DNA of 64,000 bases from Nitrosomonadales bacterium. GTDB lineage: Bacteria > Pseudomonadota > Gammaproteobacteria > Burkholderiales > Gallionellaceae. The notes under the pieces were generated by a model. That model worked only from the letters and a program-made list of their open reading frames with translations. It was not told where the DNA came from and searched no databases. The first letter of the stretch is position 1; each line of letters begins with the position of its first letter. A program made the translations under genes and the position numbers. The stretch lies in assembly GCA_016218415.1 (NCBI GenBank), contig JACRED010000020.1:1-64000 (forward strand). Direction: 5' to 3'. Below are positions 46,801 to 55,359 of the stretch, one piece after another.

Positions 46801-46898
46801 TTCATCGCCTTGAAGGCCATGAAACCCAGGAAGGTGAGCATGGCGAAACCGAGTACCGCCGGAATCGGGTTGCGTATGGACCAGGCCGAGACGTTCAT
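43827..46898 (-). CDS. RND (HAE1-type) efflux pump inner-membrane transporter
   Basis: 1023 residues, 12-helix RND topology with two large periplasmic loops. The first helix (IPAVLGFAMLTFLGFMAFKAM) is followed by LFPDIDLPMITVTATMPGASP. Helix 4 carries the proton-relay pair in SLVVGVLVDDAIVEIENI. It expels drugs or other small molecules using proton motive force. The ATG at 46898 follows AAGGG; 5 bases separate it from the adaptor stop. Confidence 0.95.
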   Translation of the reverse strand: MNVSAWSIRNPIPAVLGFAMLTFLGFMAFKAMKIQLFPDIDLPMITVTATMPGASPDQMETEVARKIENALASAQGLKHLYAQIKEGSVTVSAEFRLERDSRLALEDVRSAVTRIRSDLPREMLDPVINKVELSGKPILTYTISSPNMSEEELSWFVDNNMTKLLLGVKGVGAVNRVGGVTRQVHVELDPTRMLALNLTAAEVSSQLRQIQQEAPGGRTDLGGMEQSVRTVATVQTAEQLAQMEISMRDGRRVRLNQVAHVSDTIAERRSAALHNGKPVVGFEVVRSLGAGDVAVGDGVTIALENLKQTHPDITVEKVFNTVDQVYETYKGSMEMIFEGSLLAVIVVIFFLRNARATLVAATALPLAVIPTFAVIYLFGFTINLVTLLALSLVVGVLVDDAIVEIENIMRHLEMGKTPYQAAMEAADEIGMAVIATTFTLVAVFLPTAFMSGIPGKFFVQFGWTAAVAVLFSLVVARLLTPMMSAYILRPRAAHATPRWIEIYLKWAQWCLANRKSTLALTAVFFFGSFFLAGTLQTAFQPKDNLSQTQVTLTLPPGTKFEQTYAIAEQARNLVIQNPNVTLVYTAIGGGATGGNAFEPSGVPEARKATLSIQLKPREARKLRKQQIEDELREAMTVLPGVRVKVGLGSSADKYQLVLTSENGELLSEQALKVGQELRTIPGIGNVVSNSSVLRPEVVVRPDFARAADLGVTSNAIAETLRVATNGDYDQSLAKLNLPDRQLPIIVKLRDDARQDIELLSRLVVPGSHGPVMLGNVATMSLESGPDQIDRYDRQRNITFEVELAGQPLGKVQAAALALPSLKSLPEGIEIAPIGDAEMMKELFASFGLAMFTGVLCIYIVLVLLFKDFMQPATILWALILSIPGAFLALFLTRTAISMPSMIGIIMLMGIATKNSILLVEYAIASRRERGMNRAEALLDACSKRVRPIVMTTMAMGAGMLPVALDMGMGDGSFRSPMAIVVIGGLITSTFLSLLVIPVVFTYVDDIVQWITSRFRRKHSTAPG

Positions 46899-46903
46899 GT
46901 CAT

Positions 46904-47842
46904 TCAACCCTTAACGATCCGGACGACATCGCCTTCGGTCAGGAACGAACCGCCGCTTTCCACGACCTGCTCGTTCGGCTTGAGGCCCTGCCTGATCTCG
47001 ATGTGGTCGCCAAAGCGTTGCCCCGTCTTCACCGGGCGTTCGCGCACACGGCTATCCGCGCCCACGACCAGCACGTAGGCCATCACCCCGCGCCGCATCA
47101 CCGCGGATTGCGGCAGCGACTGCAACGTCCTCCTGCCGCCGCTGATATCGAAGGTGCCGCGCGCGAAAGCGCCCGCGATGACTCCGGCGCTGTCCGGCAA
47201 CGTGACCAGCGCATAGCCATAGCGTGTCTGCATGTTCACCGACGGCGAGATCGCGCGCACCGCGCCCCTGATCACGCGGCTCTCACCTACAGTCACTTCC
47301 GCCGGCATGCCCTTGCGCAGCAACATCAGCTCTTCCGCCGTCAGTTCGGCGCGCCATTCGAGTCGCCCTTTGCGGATCAGCCGGAACAGCTCCGTCCCGG
47401 ATTGCAGCATGGAGCCCGAGTTGGCATTGGCCGCCGAGATCACGCCGTCGTCCGGCGCCACGATGCGGCCCTGTGCCGAGCGGGTCGAGCCGTCTTCGCT
47501 GCTGCTCGCAAAATTATCCAGCGTCACCAGCACATCGCCCTGCTGCACATGGTCGCCGATGCTGACCTTCACATCCGCGATGCGCAGTCCCTGCACTTGC
47601 GCGCTGATAATGGCTTCCTGCCACGGCACGATGCTGCCGTTCACCGTCAGGGTGCGCGCCCACTTTTCCTCGTGCAGCATCGTGGTGCGCACCGTCAGCG
47701 CGGGGCGGCTGACAGCGGGCGCGGCCTGCTCCGCCTTGCTGTTGCCTATCAACCAGACTGAACCGCCCGCCAGCATCAATCCGGATAAAGCGATCTTGAA
47801 GATCAGCCTGTTATTCAAGCTCGGGGTCGTCTTAGTACGCAT
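46904..47842 (-). CDS. RND pump periplasmic adaptor lacking the alpha-hairpin
   Basis: 312 residues with a membrane-anchor signal (about 13-33) and the biotinyl/lipoyl domain halves IADVKVSIGDHVQQGDVLVTLD (about 89-109) and GRIVAPDDGVISAANANSG (about 125-143), then beta-barrel and membrane-proximal domains. Only about 15 residues link the lipoyl halves, where AcrA/MexA-type adaptors carry a long coiled-coil hairpin that docks on TolC. The start 47842 follows AAAGGA. It is co-transcribed with the pump. Confidence 0.9.
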   Translation of the reverse strand: MRTKTTPSLNNRLIFKIALSGLMLAGGSVWLIGNSKAEQAAPAVSRPALTVRTTMLHEEKWARTLTVNGSIVPWQEAIISAQVQGLRIADVKVSIGDHVQQGDVLVTLDNFASSSEDGSTRSAQGRIVAPDDGVISAANANSGSMLQSGTELFRLIRKGRLEWRAELTAEELMLLRKGMPAEVTVGESRVIRGAVRAISPSVNMQTRYGYALVTLPDSAGVIAGAFARGTFDISGGRRTLQSLPQSAVMRRGVMAYVLVVGADSRVRERPVKTGQRFGDHIEIRQGLKPNEQVVESGGSFLTEGDVVRIVKG

Positions 47843-47887
47843 GGTGCCGATTCCTTTCAAAGCGTTGTTCTGTTTCACTTGGGTGAT

Positions 47888-48607
47888 TTATTTCTTCGCG
47901 CGCCCGGCTGCCGCACGGCGCGCGCGTTCCGATTCGATCATCGCAAGGGCGTAGCCCACCAGCTTTTCCACCATCGCCTGCTTGGCGTGCTTGCCGTTGA
48001 CCAGATGCGGCGCAAGCTCCTCGACGATAGACCGCCCGCCGTGAAAATACACGCTGGCCAGACCGGCCAGGCTAAAGGACAGGCGATCCACTTCCGCATC
48101 GGGCTTTTTCAGGTTGAACTCGCGGCATAACAGCGCCTGCAACTTCTCGTGATTCGGCCTGAAAGCCTGCGCCAGCGCATCGCCCAGCACACCGCTGGGC
48201 TCAGCCTCCTCGCGCGCATGCAGACGCATGAAGAGCTGCATCATCGGGTCTTCTTCCGCAGAGGGCGGGAACAGCCAGTTGTAAAATGATTGCAGCGCTT
48301 CCGGCAGCGTAGCCTGAGCGATGTCAAGCTTCGCAAACGTGTTGCAATCGTTGAGGAACGGCAGTCGGAACACCTCGCGGTACAGCTCCGCCTTGTCGCC
48401 AAAATGATAATGGATGGATGCGAGGTTGACCTCGGCGCGCTTACTTATCTCGCGCGTGGTCGCTGCATGGTAGCCGACAGCAGCGAACACTTCCGTCGCC
48501 GCCTGAAGCAGGCGCCAGCGCGTCTCTTCCTGCGTGCCCGGCTGGTGGCCGAGCAGACGCTGCGCCATTTGCATCAGCGGGCAGCCCGCTTCTTTCTTTG
48601 CGATCAC
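47888..48607 (-). CDS. TetR/AcrR-family repressor (CerR-like C-terminal domain)
   Basis: 239 residues: an N-terminal helix-turn-helix (RLLQAATEVFAAVGYHAATTREISKRAEVNLASIHYHFGDKAELY, about 30-75) and a CerR/DUF1956-like ligand domain (MMQLFMRLHAREEAEPSG, SFSLAGLASVYFHGG). It likely represses itself and the pump genes. A GTG at 48607 is the likely start given the promoter 25 bases upstream; ATG 48574 is the alternative. Confidence 0.9.
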   Translation of the reverse strand: MIAKKEAGCPLMQMAQRLLGHQPGTQEETRWRLLQAATEVFAAVGYHAATTREISKRAEVNLASIHYHFGDKAELYREVFRLPFLNDCNTFAKLDIAQATLPEALQSFYNWLFPPSAEEDPMMQLFMRLHAREEAEPSGVLGDALAQAFRPNHEKLQALLCREFNLKKPDAEVDRLSFSLAGLASVYFHGGRSIVEELAPHLVNGKHAKQAMVEKLVGYALAMIESERARRAAAGRAKK

Positions 48608-48638
48608 ATTCGCCCCGGAACCGGTAAATCGGACGCAA

Positions 48639-48677
48639 AGAATAATTCAGTCATTTGATTAAGTCAACCGACTGAAT
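48639..48677 (-). promoter_or_regulatory. promoter and overlapping operator of the TetR-RND operon
   Basis: On the minus strand TTGACT (48662-48667), a 17-bp spacer and TATTCT (48639-48644). The inverted repeat ATTCAGTC (48645-48652) / GACTGAAT (48670-48677) surrounds the -35 box and fills the spacer, the expected place for a TetR-family operator. Confidence 0.7.
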
Positions 48678-48752
48678 GATCGCGCCTGGCGTCTTGAAAA
48701 ATCAATCCGGTCTGCGAACGCCCCTATCTCGGCCGGTAGCGAATAAATGCAA

Positions 48753-49457
48753 TCACGGGCTGATATCGAGTTTTCTCAATATCTGCGTGATCTTGCCGCC
48801 GCCTGCATCGGTGACGATCATCTTGCACGGCAGATTGTGGTACTGCGTGGCCAGCCATAACTCGGTACGCTCTTTCGCCCCCTGCGCCCTGTTATCCAGA
48901 TACATCGTGGCGAATTCCCCGGCGGGCGTTTTGAGCAACGGACCCGGCGAGATCGCAAAATCAAAGTTCAGCAGGTAGCCGCCGTTGATCATCTGAAAAG
49001 ATAGCATCGGCGATTGCAGCGGCAGAAACATGAACTGGTACATCGCGCTTAAACGATCCTGGGTGCCCTCCGGCAATGCGACCACCGTGCGCTGCGCCTG
49101 ATGGATCAGCGTGAGCTTTTTTGCGTTCCAGTCGAGTTCCGCGCTACGGTTGTCCTGCGCTTCGCCTTCATGCTCGGCAGAAGAGATTTGCGGCTTCAGA
49201 CCATGGTCGTCTATCAGGCCGCTGCTGCGGACAATAATCTTACCCGGCCTGAATAACGAGAACAGGCCGGTGGCGCCCGTGGTACTGATCAGCGTATAGC
49301 GGTCCTTTTCGCGCCGGTAAACCTCTTCGATCTGGCCGATCCGGATACCGGCTTTGTAAATATCATAGGTAGCCCGGATGCCGCCTGGTGCATCGGCGCA
49401 CGCAGCTCCGGCAGCACACAACATGAGCCACAGGACAAATCCCAACAGATGCTTCAT
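48753..49457 (-). CDS. DUF3108-family exported protein
   Basis: 234 residues with a signal peptide (cleavage near CAAGAACA-DAPG) and the DUF3108 beta-rich fold (ATYDIYKAGIRIGQIEEVYRREKDRYTLISTT...ELDWNAKKLTL). Proteins of this family are found next to purN in many Betaproteobacteria. They may be periplasmic lipocalin-like proteins; no function is established. It begins 2 bases after purN. Confidence 0.88.
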   Translation of the reverse strand: MKHLLGFVLWLMLCAAGAACADAPGGIRATYDIYKAGIRIGQIEEVYRREKDRYTLISTTGATGLFSLFRPGKIIVRSSGLIDDHGLKPQISSAEHEGEAQDNRSAELDWNAKKLTLIHQAQRTVVALPEGTQDRLSAMYQFMFLPLQSPMLSFQMINGGYLLNFDFAISPGPLLKTPAGEFATMYLDNRAQGAKERTELWLATQYHNLPCKMIVTDAGGGKITQILRKLDISP

Positions 49458-49459
49458 GT

Positions 49460-50098
49460 TTATTCCAGACCTGGGAAAATCAGCGCGTGACCGGACTGCT
49501 TGCGTGACCGGAACAGCACTTTGCCATGCTTGTCGAGCCGGATCTCGTTGCTGCACAGCCAGCGAACCGCCTGGGGATAGATGCGGTGCTCTTCGTGCAG
49601 CACGCGTGCCGCAAGTGATTTTTCGGTGTCGTCGCACAGCACCGGCACCGCAGCCTGGATAATGACAGGGCCGTGGTCGAGGTCTGGCGTGACGAAATGC
49701 ACCGTGCAGCCGTGTATCCTCACGCCGTCGTGCAGCGCGCGCGCATGGGTATCCAGTCCGCCGTAAGCCGGCAGCAGCGACGGGTGGATATTGACCAGCC
49801 TGCCGTGGTAGTGCTTTACGAAATCTTCGGTGAGGATGCGCATGAATCCCGCCAGCACCACAAAATCCGGCTTGAACCCATCTATGGTCTGCGCCAGCGC
49901 GGCGTCAAAGGCGGCGCGGTCCGGATAGTCACGATGCGCCACGACTGCGGTGGGGACGCCGTGTTCCTGGGCGATCGCCAACCCCCCGGCATCCGCGCGA
50001 TTGCTGATCACCGCCGCGATGCGGCAGGGCAATTGCGCTTCCAGCAACGCCTGCATGTTGCTGCCGCGACCGGAAATGAGGATGACGATTTTTTTCAT
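49460..50098 (-). CDS. purN: phosphoribosylglycinamide formyltransferase 1
   Basis: 212 residues; adds a formyl group to GAR in purine synthesis. Signatures: VILISGRGSNMQALL, and the catalytic NIHPSLLPAYGG and HFVTPDLDHGPVI loops. Confidence 0.96.
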   Translation of the reverse strand: MKKIVILISGRGSNMQALLEAQLPCRIAAVISNRADAGGLAIAQEHGVPTAVVAHRDYPDRAAFDAALAQTIDGFKPDFVVLAGFMRILTEDFVKHYHGRLVNIHPSLLPAYGGLDTHARALHDGVRIHGCTVHFVTPDLDHGPVIIQAAVPVLCDDTEKSLAARVLHEEHRIYPQAVRWLCSNEIRLDKHGKVLFRSRKQSGHALIFPGLE

Positions 50099-50166
50099 TG
50101 GAATAAACCGGAAAGTGGTGAGTGGGAAGTGGTTAGTAGGAAAAACCGTCCCCCACTTCCTACTTC

Positions 50167-51216
50167 CTACTCACCACTCACTTTCGTTTGATGTTCAGCG
50201 CCGATGCGCGCGCGGATTGCGCCGATGCGCGACACGGTTTCGCCGGAAGCTTGGAGATGCCTGATCGCCGCATCCGCATCCGCCGCGCTGACGATTACCA
50301 CCATGCCGATGCCGCAATTGAAAGTGCGGAACATCTCCTGTGCCTCGACGTTGCCACCTGCTCTTAGCCACTCGAAAAGTTTGGGCATCTGCCAGGTCTT
50401 GCTGTCGATGTCGGCAACGACGTTGGCGGGCAACACACGCGGCACGTTCTCGGTGATGCCGCCGCCGGTGATGTGCGCCATGCCCTTGACAGTGATCTTC
50501 TCCATCAGCGACAGCATCGGCTTCACGTACAAACGCGTCGGCGCCATGATGCAGTCGGCCAGCGAACGGTCGCCGTCAAACTTGGCGTTCAGGTCGGGCT
50601 TGCTGCGTTCGATGATCTTGCGCACCAGCGAATAGCCGTTGGAATGCGCACCGTTGGACGCGAGTCCCAGCACCACGTCGCCTGCCTTGATGTGTTCGCC
50701 GGTGATGATCTTGCTCTTTTCCACGACGCCGACCGCAAAGCCCGCGAGGTCGTATTCGCCCACCGGGTACATGCCCGGCATCTCGGCAGTCTCGCCGCCG
50801 ATCAGCGCGCAGCCAGATTGCTCGCAGCCGTAAGCGATGCCCTTAATGACTTCGGTGGCGGCGGGCACATCCAGCTTGCCGCAGGCGAAATAGTCGAGGA
50901 AGAACAGCGGCTCGGCACCCTGCACCAGGATGTCGTTGACGCTCATGGCGACCAGGTCGATGCCGACGGTATCGTGGCGATTCAATTCAAACGCCAGTTT
51001 GAGCTTGGTGCCCACGCCGTCGGTGCCGGACACCAGCACCGGCTCCTTGAACTTCTTCGATATTTCGACCAGACCGCCGAAACCGCCGATGCCGCTCAAT
51101 ACTTCGGGGCGCATCGTGCGCTTGGCGAACGGCTTGATGTTCTCGACCAGTTGGTCGCCCGCGTCGATATCGACACCGGCATCGCGGTAGGAAAGGCTGT
51201 TGGATGGGGTACTCAT
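50167..51216 (-). CDS. purM: phosphoribosylformylglycinamidine cyclo-ligase
   Basis: 349 residues; makes AIR from FGAM. The opening [29 protein letters not shown] and [11 protein letters not shown] motifs are present. ATG 51216 gives the standard length. The 68-base gap to purN holds an imperfect GTGGTGAGTGGGAAG inverted repeat. Confidence 0.96.
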   Translation of the reverse strand: MSTPSNSLSYRDAGVDIDAGDQLVENIKPFAKRTMRPEVLSGIGGFGGLVEISKKFKEPVLVSGTDGVGTKLKLAFELNRHDTVGIDLVAMSVNDILVQGAEPLFFLDYFACGKLDVPAATEVIKGIAYGCEQSGCALIGGETAEMPGMYPVGEYDLAGFAVGVVEKSKIITGEHIKAGDVVLGLASNGAHSNGYSLVRKIIERSKPDLNAKFDGDRSLADCIMAPTRLYVKPMLSLMEKITVKGMAHITGGGITENVPRVLPANVVADIDSKTWQMPKLFEWLRAGGNVEAQEMFRTFNCGIGMVVIVSAADADAAIRHLQASGETVSRIGAIRARIGAEHQTKVSGE

Positions 51217-51241
51217 GTTGAGTTCTCGCTTTCTAAAAGGT

Positions 51242-51415
51242 AAATTCCAATCCCATTTCTTCGGTGAAACTGCGTTGCCTAGCCATTTGACTAGGCTGTC
51301 AAAAGACAACAGCCAAGTCACTGGTTATCGCTCACTCCTAGTCGTGCTTATATGCACTGCCTGCGTCGTTCGCTCGTTGTCGCCTTGTTTGACCTTCGAA
51401 ATGGAAATGGAATAC
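51242..51415. repeat. possible MITE-like element with 29-bp imperfect terminal inverted repeats
   Basis: Left arm 51242-51270 and right arm 51387-51415 agree at about 21 of 29 positions (core ATTCCA..CCATTTC...GGT.AAAC). The 174-base element lies between divergent purM and the AI-2E family gene. No clear target-site duplication or second copy was found in the window. Confidence 0.4.
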
Positions 51416-51450
51416 AGTGCGGCACGTTTTGACTGCGAATTTTACCCGAA

Positions 51451-52509
51451 ATGCCCTTATCCCGCTTTGCCGCCTTGCAGTGGCTGTCGTTCGCCGCAGT
51501 CGCCGGATTGCTGTTGTACCTGCTCGGCCCTATCCTGACGCCCTTCGTTGCGGCGGCCATCCTCGCCTACATCTGCAACCCGCTGGTGAACCGCCTGTGC
51601 GCCTGGAAGATACGCCGCACGCTGGCGGTGGTGCTGGTGATGAGCGGATTACTGCTACTGTTTGTCATCCTGCTGCTGATCATGCTGCCGCTGCTGGAAA
51701 AAGAGATCGCCCTGTTCGTGGCACGCCTGCCGAACTGGATAGAGTCGGCGCGCGTCCGCTTCCTGCCGCTGTTGCAGCAATGGTTCGGGGCAGAGCTGCA
51801 ATGGGACAGCGCAGCGCTCAAGCAAATGCTGCAAAACCATTGGCAAAGCGCGGGCGGTATCGCCGCGAAATTGCTGCCCTGGCTGGGCAATAGCGGCGGC
51901 GCGCTGCTCGCGCTGCTGGTCAACCTGCTGTTGATCCCTGTGGCGATGTTCTACCTGCTGCGCGACTGGAACGAACTGGTGGCGCATATCGATCAGATCA
52001 TTCCGCGCCACTGGCACGCCAAGGTGCGCGAGATCACCGCCGAAGTGGACGCCATCCTCGCCGAATTCCTGCGCGGGCAGATATCGGTGATGCTGCTGAT
52101 GAGCGTGTTCTACGTGGTGGTGGTGTGGCTGGTCGGGCTGGAATTCGCATTGCCGATCGGCATTGTCGCCGGCATGCTGGTGTTCGTGCCATATCTGGGC
52201 ATGGTGCTCGGCCTGCTGCTGGCGACACTGGCGGCGGCGATGCAGTTCACCTCGTTCGGCAGCGTGGTGATGGTGTGGGCGGTGTTCGGTGCAGGGCAAT
52301 TGATCGAAGGCATGGTGGTCACGCCCTGGCTGGTCGGCGACCGCATCGGCCTGCACCCGCTCGCGGTAGTGTTCGCGCTGATGGCCTTCGGCCAGCTGTT
52401 CGGCTTCTTCGGCGTGCTGCTGGCCCTGCCGCTGGCCGCGATGTTGCTGGTAGGGTTGCGCCACGCAAAACAGGTATATCTGGCCAGCGAGATGTATACC
52501 AAGCCATGA
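51451..52509 (+). CDS. AI-2E/PerM-family membrane permease
   Basis: 352 residues with about eight membrane helices (clusters near 10-65, 150-175, 210-270 and 300-345) and the family motif VPYLGMVLGLLLATLAAAMQF. The substrate is unknown; members include autoinducer-2 exporters and Na+/H+-type antiporters. Its stop overlaps the hda start (ATGA), a common arrangement in Betaproteobacteria. Confidence 0.92.
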   Translation: MPLSRFAALQWLSFAAVAGLLLYLLGPILTPFVAAAILAYICNPLVNRLCAWKIRRTLAVVLVMSGLLLLFVILLLIMLPLLEKEIALFVARLPNWIESARVRFLPLLQQWFGAELQWDSAALKQMLQNHWQSAGGIAAKLLPWLGNSGGALLALLVNLLLIPVAMFYLLRDWNELVAHIDQIIPRHWHAKVREITAEVDAILAEFLRGQISVMLLMSVFYVVVVWLVGLEFALPIGIVAGMLVFVPYLGMVLGLLLATLAAAMQFTSFGSVVMVWAVFGAGQLIEGMVVTPWLVGDRIGLHPLAVVFALMAFGQLFGFFGVLLALPLAAMLLVGLRHAKQVYLASEMYTKP

Positions 52510-53177
52510 GTCAGCTTCTTTTAGACATCTCCCATAAAAGCGTTTGTACGCTGGACAACTTCGTCGCGGGGCACAATCCCGAATTGTTGTCGGCGCTGAG
52601 CCACGCGCTGTCGGGCAGCAGCAACGAGCGCAATTTCTACCTGTGGGGTGAACACGGCAGCGGCAAGAGCCATTTGCTGCAAGCCTGCGTGCATGCGGCA
52701 AAACAGGCGAAACGCAATACCGTCTATGCCTGCGGCAGCGTTCCCCGAATGGAGGACGGGCTGGCCGATGTGGTTGCCGTGGACGATGTCGAACAGCTCG
52801 ACGATGCGGCGCAGGTCGCGCTGTTCGATCTGTACAACCGGATGCGCGACAGCGGCGGCATGCTGCTGGTGAGCGGTATGGAATCCCCGCTGAACCTCAA
52901 GCTGCGCGACGACCTGCGCACCCGACTAGGCTGGGGACTGGTGTACCAGGTGCACAGCCTCAGCGACGAGGAAAAAGCGCAGGCACTGGCGCAGCACGCG
53001 ATGCAAAAAGGCTTCATCCTGCCGCCTGAAATAACCCAGTATTTATTGCGCCACGGGCGGCGCGACCTGCCCAGCCTGATGGTGGCACTGGATGCGCTGG
53101 ACCGGCATTCGCTGCGTCTGCACCGCGCGCCATCGGTTCCGCTGCTTAAGGAAGTGCTGCAACATGAATTGAAATAA
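52506..53177 (+). CDS. hda: DnaA regulatory inactivator Hda
   Basis: 223 residues; AAA+ protein that stimulates ATP hydrolysis by DnaA together with the beta clamp. The N-terminal clamp-binding motif QLLLDI, Walker A GEHGSGKSHLLQA, and the arginine-finger helix region are present. Overlaps the permease gene by 4 bases. Confidence 0.95.
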   Translation: MSQLLLDISHKSVCTLDNFVAGHNPELLSALSHALSGSSNERNFYLWGEHGSGKSHLLQACVHAAKQAKRNTVYACGSVPRMEDGLADVVAVDDVEQLDDAAQVALFDLYNRMRDSGGMLLVSGMESPLNLKLRDDLRTRLGWGLVYQVHSLSDEEKAQALAQHAMQKGFILPPEITQYLLRHGRRDLPSLMVALDALDRHSLRLHRAPSVPLLKEVLQHELK

Positions 53178-53185
53178 ACATACAT

Positions 53186-53243
53186 GTAGGGGCGGGCCAT
53201 GCCCGCGAACAACAAGACAATCGCGGGCATGGCCCGCCCCTAC
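53186..53243. repeat. GTAG-type palindrome with 23-bp perfect arms
   Basis: GTAGGGGCGGGCCATGCCCG... and its exact complement are separated by 12 bases (53209-53220). It occurs 8 bases after the hda stop and could terminate or protect that transcript. It has the same GTAGGG/CCCTAC ends as the repeats at 1009, 26228 and 29375. Confidence 0.9.
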
Positions 53244-53293
53244 AAAATCAAATCCGCGTCTGTGCGGTAATTGACTTGAAATGGAATATTTAG

Positions 53294-53956
53294 ATGAATT
53301 TAGCCCTATTCGATTTGGACAACACCCTGCTCAACGGCGACAGCGACTTCGAGTGGTCGCAATTCCTGATCCGCATCGGCGTGCTGGACCGCGAGCTGTT
53401 CGAGGCGAAGAACCTCGAGTTCTACGAACACTACAAGGCCGGGACGCTGGACATCAATGCTTTCCTGGATTTCCAGCTCAAGCCGCTGTCGCGCCACTCG
53501 CGCAAGACGCTGGACGAATGGCACAGGCAGTTCATGCGCGAACAGGTGGCGGGCATGATCACGCAGCCTGCGCGCGAACTGGTGGATAAGCATCGTGCGG
53601 CTGGCGATACCTGCGTCATCATCACCGCGACCAACAGCTTCGTCACCGCGCCGATTGCGCGCGAGTTCCGCGTCGAACACCTGATCGCGACCGAGCCGGA
53701 ACACAGGGACGGCGAATTCACCGGCAACGTCGCCGGCGTGCCCTCCTTCCGCGAAGGCAAGATCACCCGCTTGGACAGCTGGCTGACCGAACGCGGCTGG
53801 ATGCTGGACAGCTTTGAGGACACCACCTTCTACAGCGATTCGCTGAACGACTTGCCGCTGCTATGCAAGGTAAAACATCCGGTCGCGGCGAATCCGGATG
53901 CGACGTTGCGGGCGCATGCGGAGCAGCATGGGTGGCGGATTATTAGTTTGCGTTAG
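53294..53956 (+). CDS. HAD-IB family phosphatase (SerB-like)
   Basis: 220 residues; haloacid-dehalogenase phosphatase with the nucleophile motif FDLDNTLL, second motif ITATNS, and FYSDSLNDLPLL metal site. The HAD-IB group includes phosphoserine and histidinol-phosphate phosphatases; the exact substrate is not visible. Confidence 0.9.
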   Translation: MNLALFDLDNTLLNGDSDFEWSQFLIRIGVLDRELFEAKNLEFYEHYKAGTLDINAFLDFQLKPLSRHSRKTLDEWHRQFMREQVAGMITQPARELVDKHRAAGDTCVIITATNSFVTAPIAREFRVEHLIATEPEHRDGEFTGNVAGVPSFREGKITRLDSWLTERGWMLDSFEDTTFYSDSLNDLPLLCKVKHPVAANPDATLRAHAEQHGWRIISLR

Positions 53957-53967
53957 TTATCAGGCAG

Positions 53968-54119
53968 TTCGTCCTGCAGCTTGTCGAAGGGTAGGCGTCA
54001 TTCCCGCGAAAGCGGGAATCCAGTCAAAACCAAAAACCGCCGGGCAACCCCCGCCGGCGTTGATTTTTGTCATTCATTCTTCGATACACTGCGCTGTGCG
54101 CAGCACTCGGGACGAACGG
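53968..54119. repeat. composite repeat region between the HAD gene and ubiH
   Basis: Contains GTTCGTCC...CTTGTCGAAGGG and a distant GGGACGAACGG half (relatives of the CCGTTCG repeat), and between them the hairpin ATTCCCGC-GAAA-GCGGGAAT (about 54000-54019), a common CATTCCCGCGAAAGCGGGAA repeat. The rest is unremarkable. Confidence 0.6.
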
Positions 54120-54133
54120 CCCCAATAATTCAA

Positions 54134-55294
54134 CTAACCATTCGCCCCAAACATCATCCGCTTCGCCACAAACTTCTTCGCAAACGGCAAACAATCCAGA
54201 GCGGTCAGTGCGCCAGCACGCCCCGCGCTTAACCCCGGCAGGTCATTGGAAAACAGCCGCACCAGCCCATCGGTGAATCGTATTCCCGCTTCCCTGTCGG
54301 TACGACGCCGGCTGCGGTAGTCGGCCAGCATCGCTTCTATGCCCGGCGCTTCCGGCGCGGCATCGAGTATCTCCTGCGCCAGTTCCCACGCGTCGCGCAG
54401 CCCCATGTTGAAGCCCTGCCCGGCGACCGGGTGCATGGTTTGCGCGGCGTTGCCGAGCAGCACGGTGTGCGGCATCGGGAAAAGATTCGTGGCGCGTTTC
54501 AGGCCCAGGGGGAAGGTGGTGCGTTTGCCGACGTGGGTGAATTCCCCGACGCGGTCGCCGAAATGTTGCTGCAATTCGCGCAGAAAGGTTGCGTCGTCCC
54601 ACATCAGCATTTCCTGCGCGCGCCGGTGCGGCGCGGTCCACACCAGTTCGTAACCTTCCTTGAACGGCAGCAGCGCGAGCGGGCCTTGCGGGGTGAAGCG
54701 TTCGAATGCGGTGTCAGGTTTTGGCGCGGTGCAGGTGATATGAGTGATCAGCGCGGTCTGTCCATAGTCATGCACTTCTGGCGGGTGTTGTTGCGCCAGC
54801 AATTTTCCGCCGTCGGCGACGACCGCGAGACGGGTGTTCAGCGAACGTTCGGCGCCATCCTGTTGATAGACGATTGCGGCATGATGCGCGCCATTTTGTA
54901 ATTGCGTCACGCTTGCGCCGTAGATGGACGCAACATCGCTATGTTGCAGCGCATCGGTCAATGCGTCTTGCAGCGCGGGGTAGGGCAGCACGTAGCCGAG
55001 TTCCGGCACGTTCATCTCGGCGGCATGCAGCAGCGTGCGGCCAAAACTGTGCTTCTGCGAGATGTGGATGGTGCGGATAGCCGAGACATCGCGCAGCGCA
55101 TCCCACACGCCGAGTCTACCCAGCAGCAAGCGGCTGCCGTAGGACAAGGCCAGCGCACGCGCGTCGTTGCTGGCGGCATGGGCCGGGCGCGCTTCCAGCA
55201 CGCAGACGCTCAGCTGACTTTTGCTTAAAGCCAATGCAAGCGCGGCGCCGACCGGGCCGCCGCCGATGATGGCGATGTCACAGGTTGCAGTCAT
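54134..55294 (-). CDS. ubiH: UbiH/UbiF-family FAD-dependent ubiquinone hydroxylase
   Basis: 386 residues; aromatic-ring hydroxylase of ubiquinone synthesis. FAD motifs are GGGPVGAALA (about 11-20), the middle DG motif (VADGGKLL) and the GD-type motif LLGNAAQTMHPVAGQGFNMGLRDA. The pairing with pepP supports UbiH, though UbiF/UbiI roles cannot be excluded. Confidence 0.88.
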   Translation of the reverse strand: MTATCDIAIIGGGPVGAALALALSKSQLSVCVLEARPAHAASNDARALALSYGSRLLLGRLGVWDALRDVSAIRTIHISQKHSFGRTLLHAAEMNVPELGYVLPYPALQDALTDALQHSDVASIYGASVTQLQNGAHHAAIVYQQDGAERSLNTRLAVVADGGKLLAQQHPPEVHDYGQTALITHITCTAPKPDTAFERFTPQGPLALLPFKEGYELVWTAPHRRAQEMLMWDDATFLRELQQHFGDRVGEFTHVGKRTTFPLGLKRATNLFPMPHTVLLGNAAQTMHPVAGQGFNMGLRDAWELAQEILDAAPEAPGIEAMLADYRSRRRTDREAGIRFTDGLVRLFSNDLPGLSAGRAGALTALDCLPFAKKFVAKRMMFGANG

Positions 55295-55326
55295 GGTTTT
55301 TCATCCCGGATCATCAGTGCTCTATC

Positions 55327-55353
55327 AAGTGGTTCGATACCTCACCACGAACG
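55327..55353. repeat. half copy of the CCGTTCG-type repeat
   Basis: GGTTCGATACCTCACCACGAACGGC, resembling one arm of the repeats at 4264 and 27518, in the 65-base gap between pepP and ubiH. Confidence 0.55.
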
Positions 55354-55359
55354 GCATGT

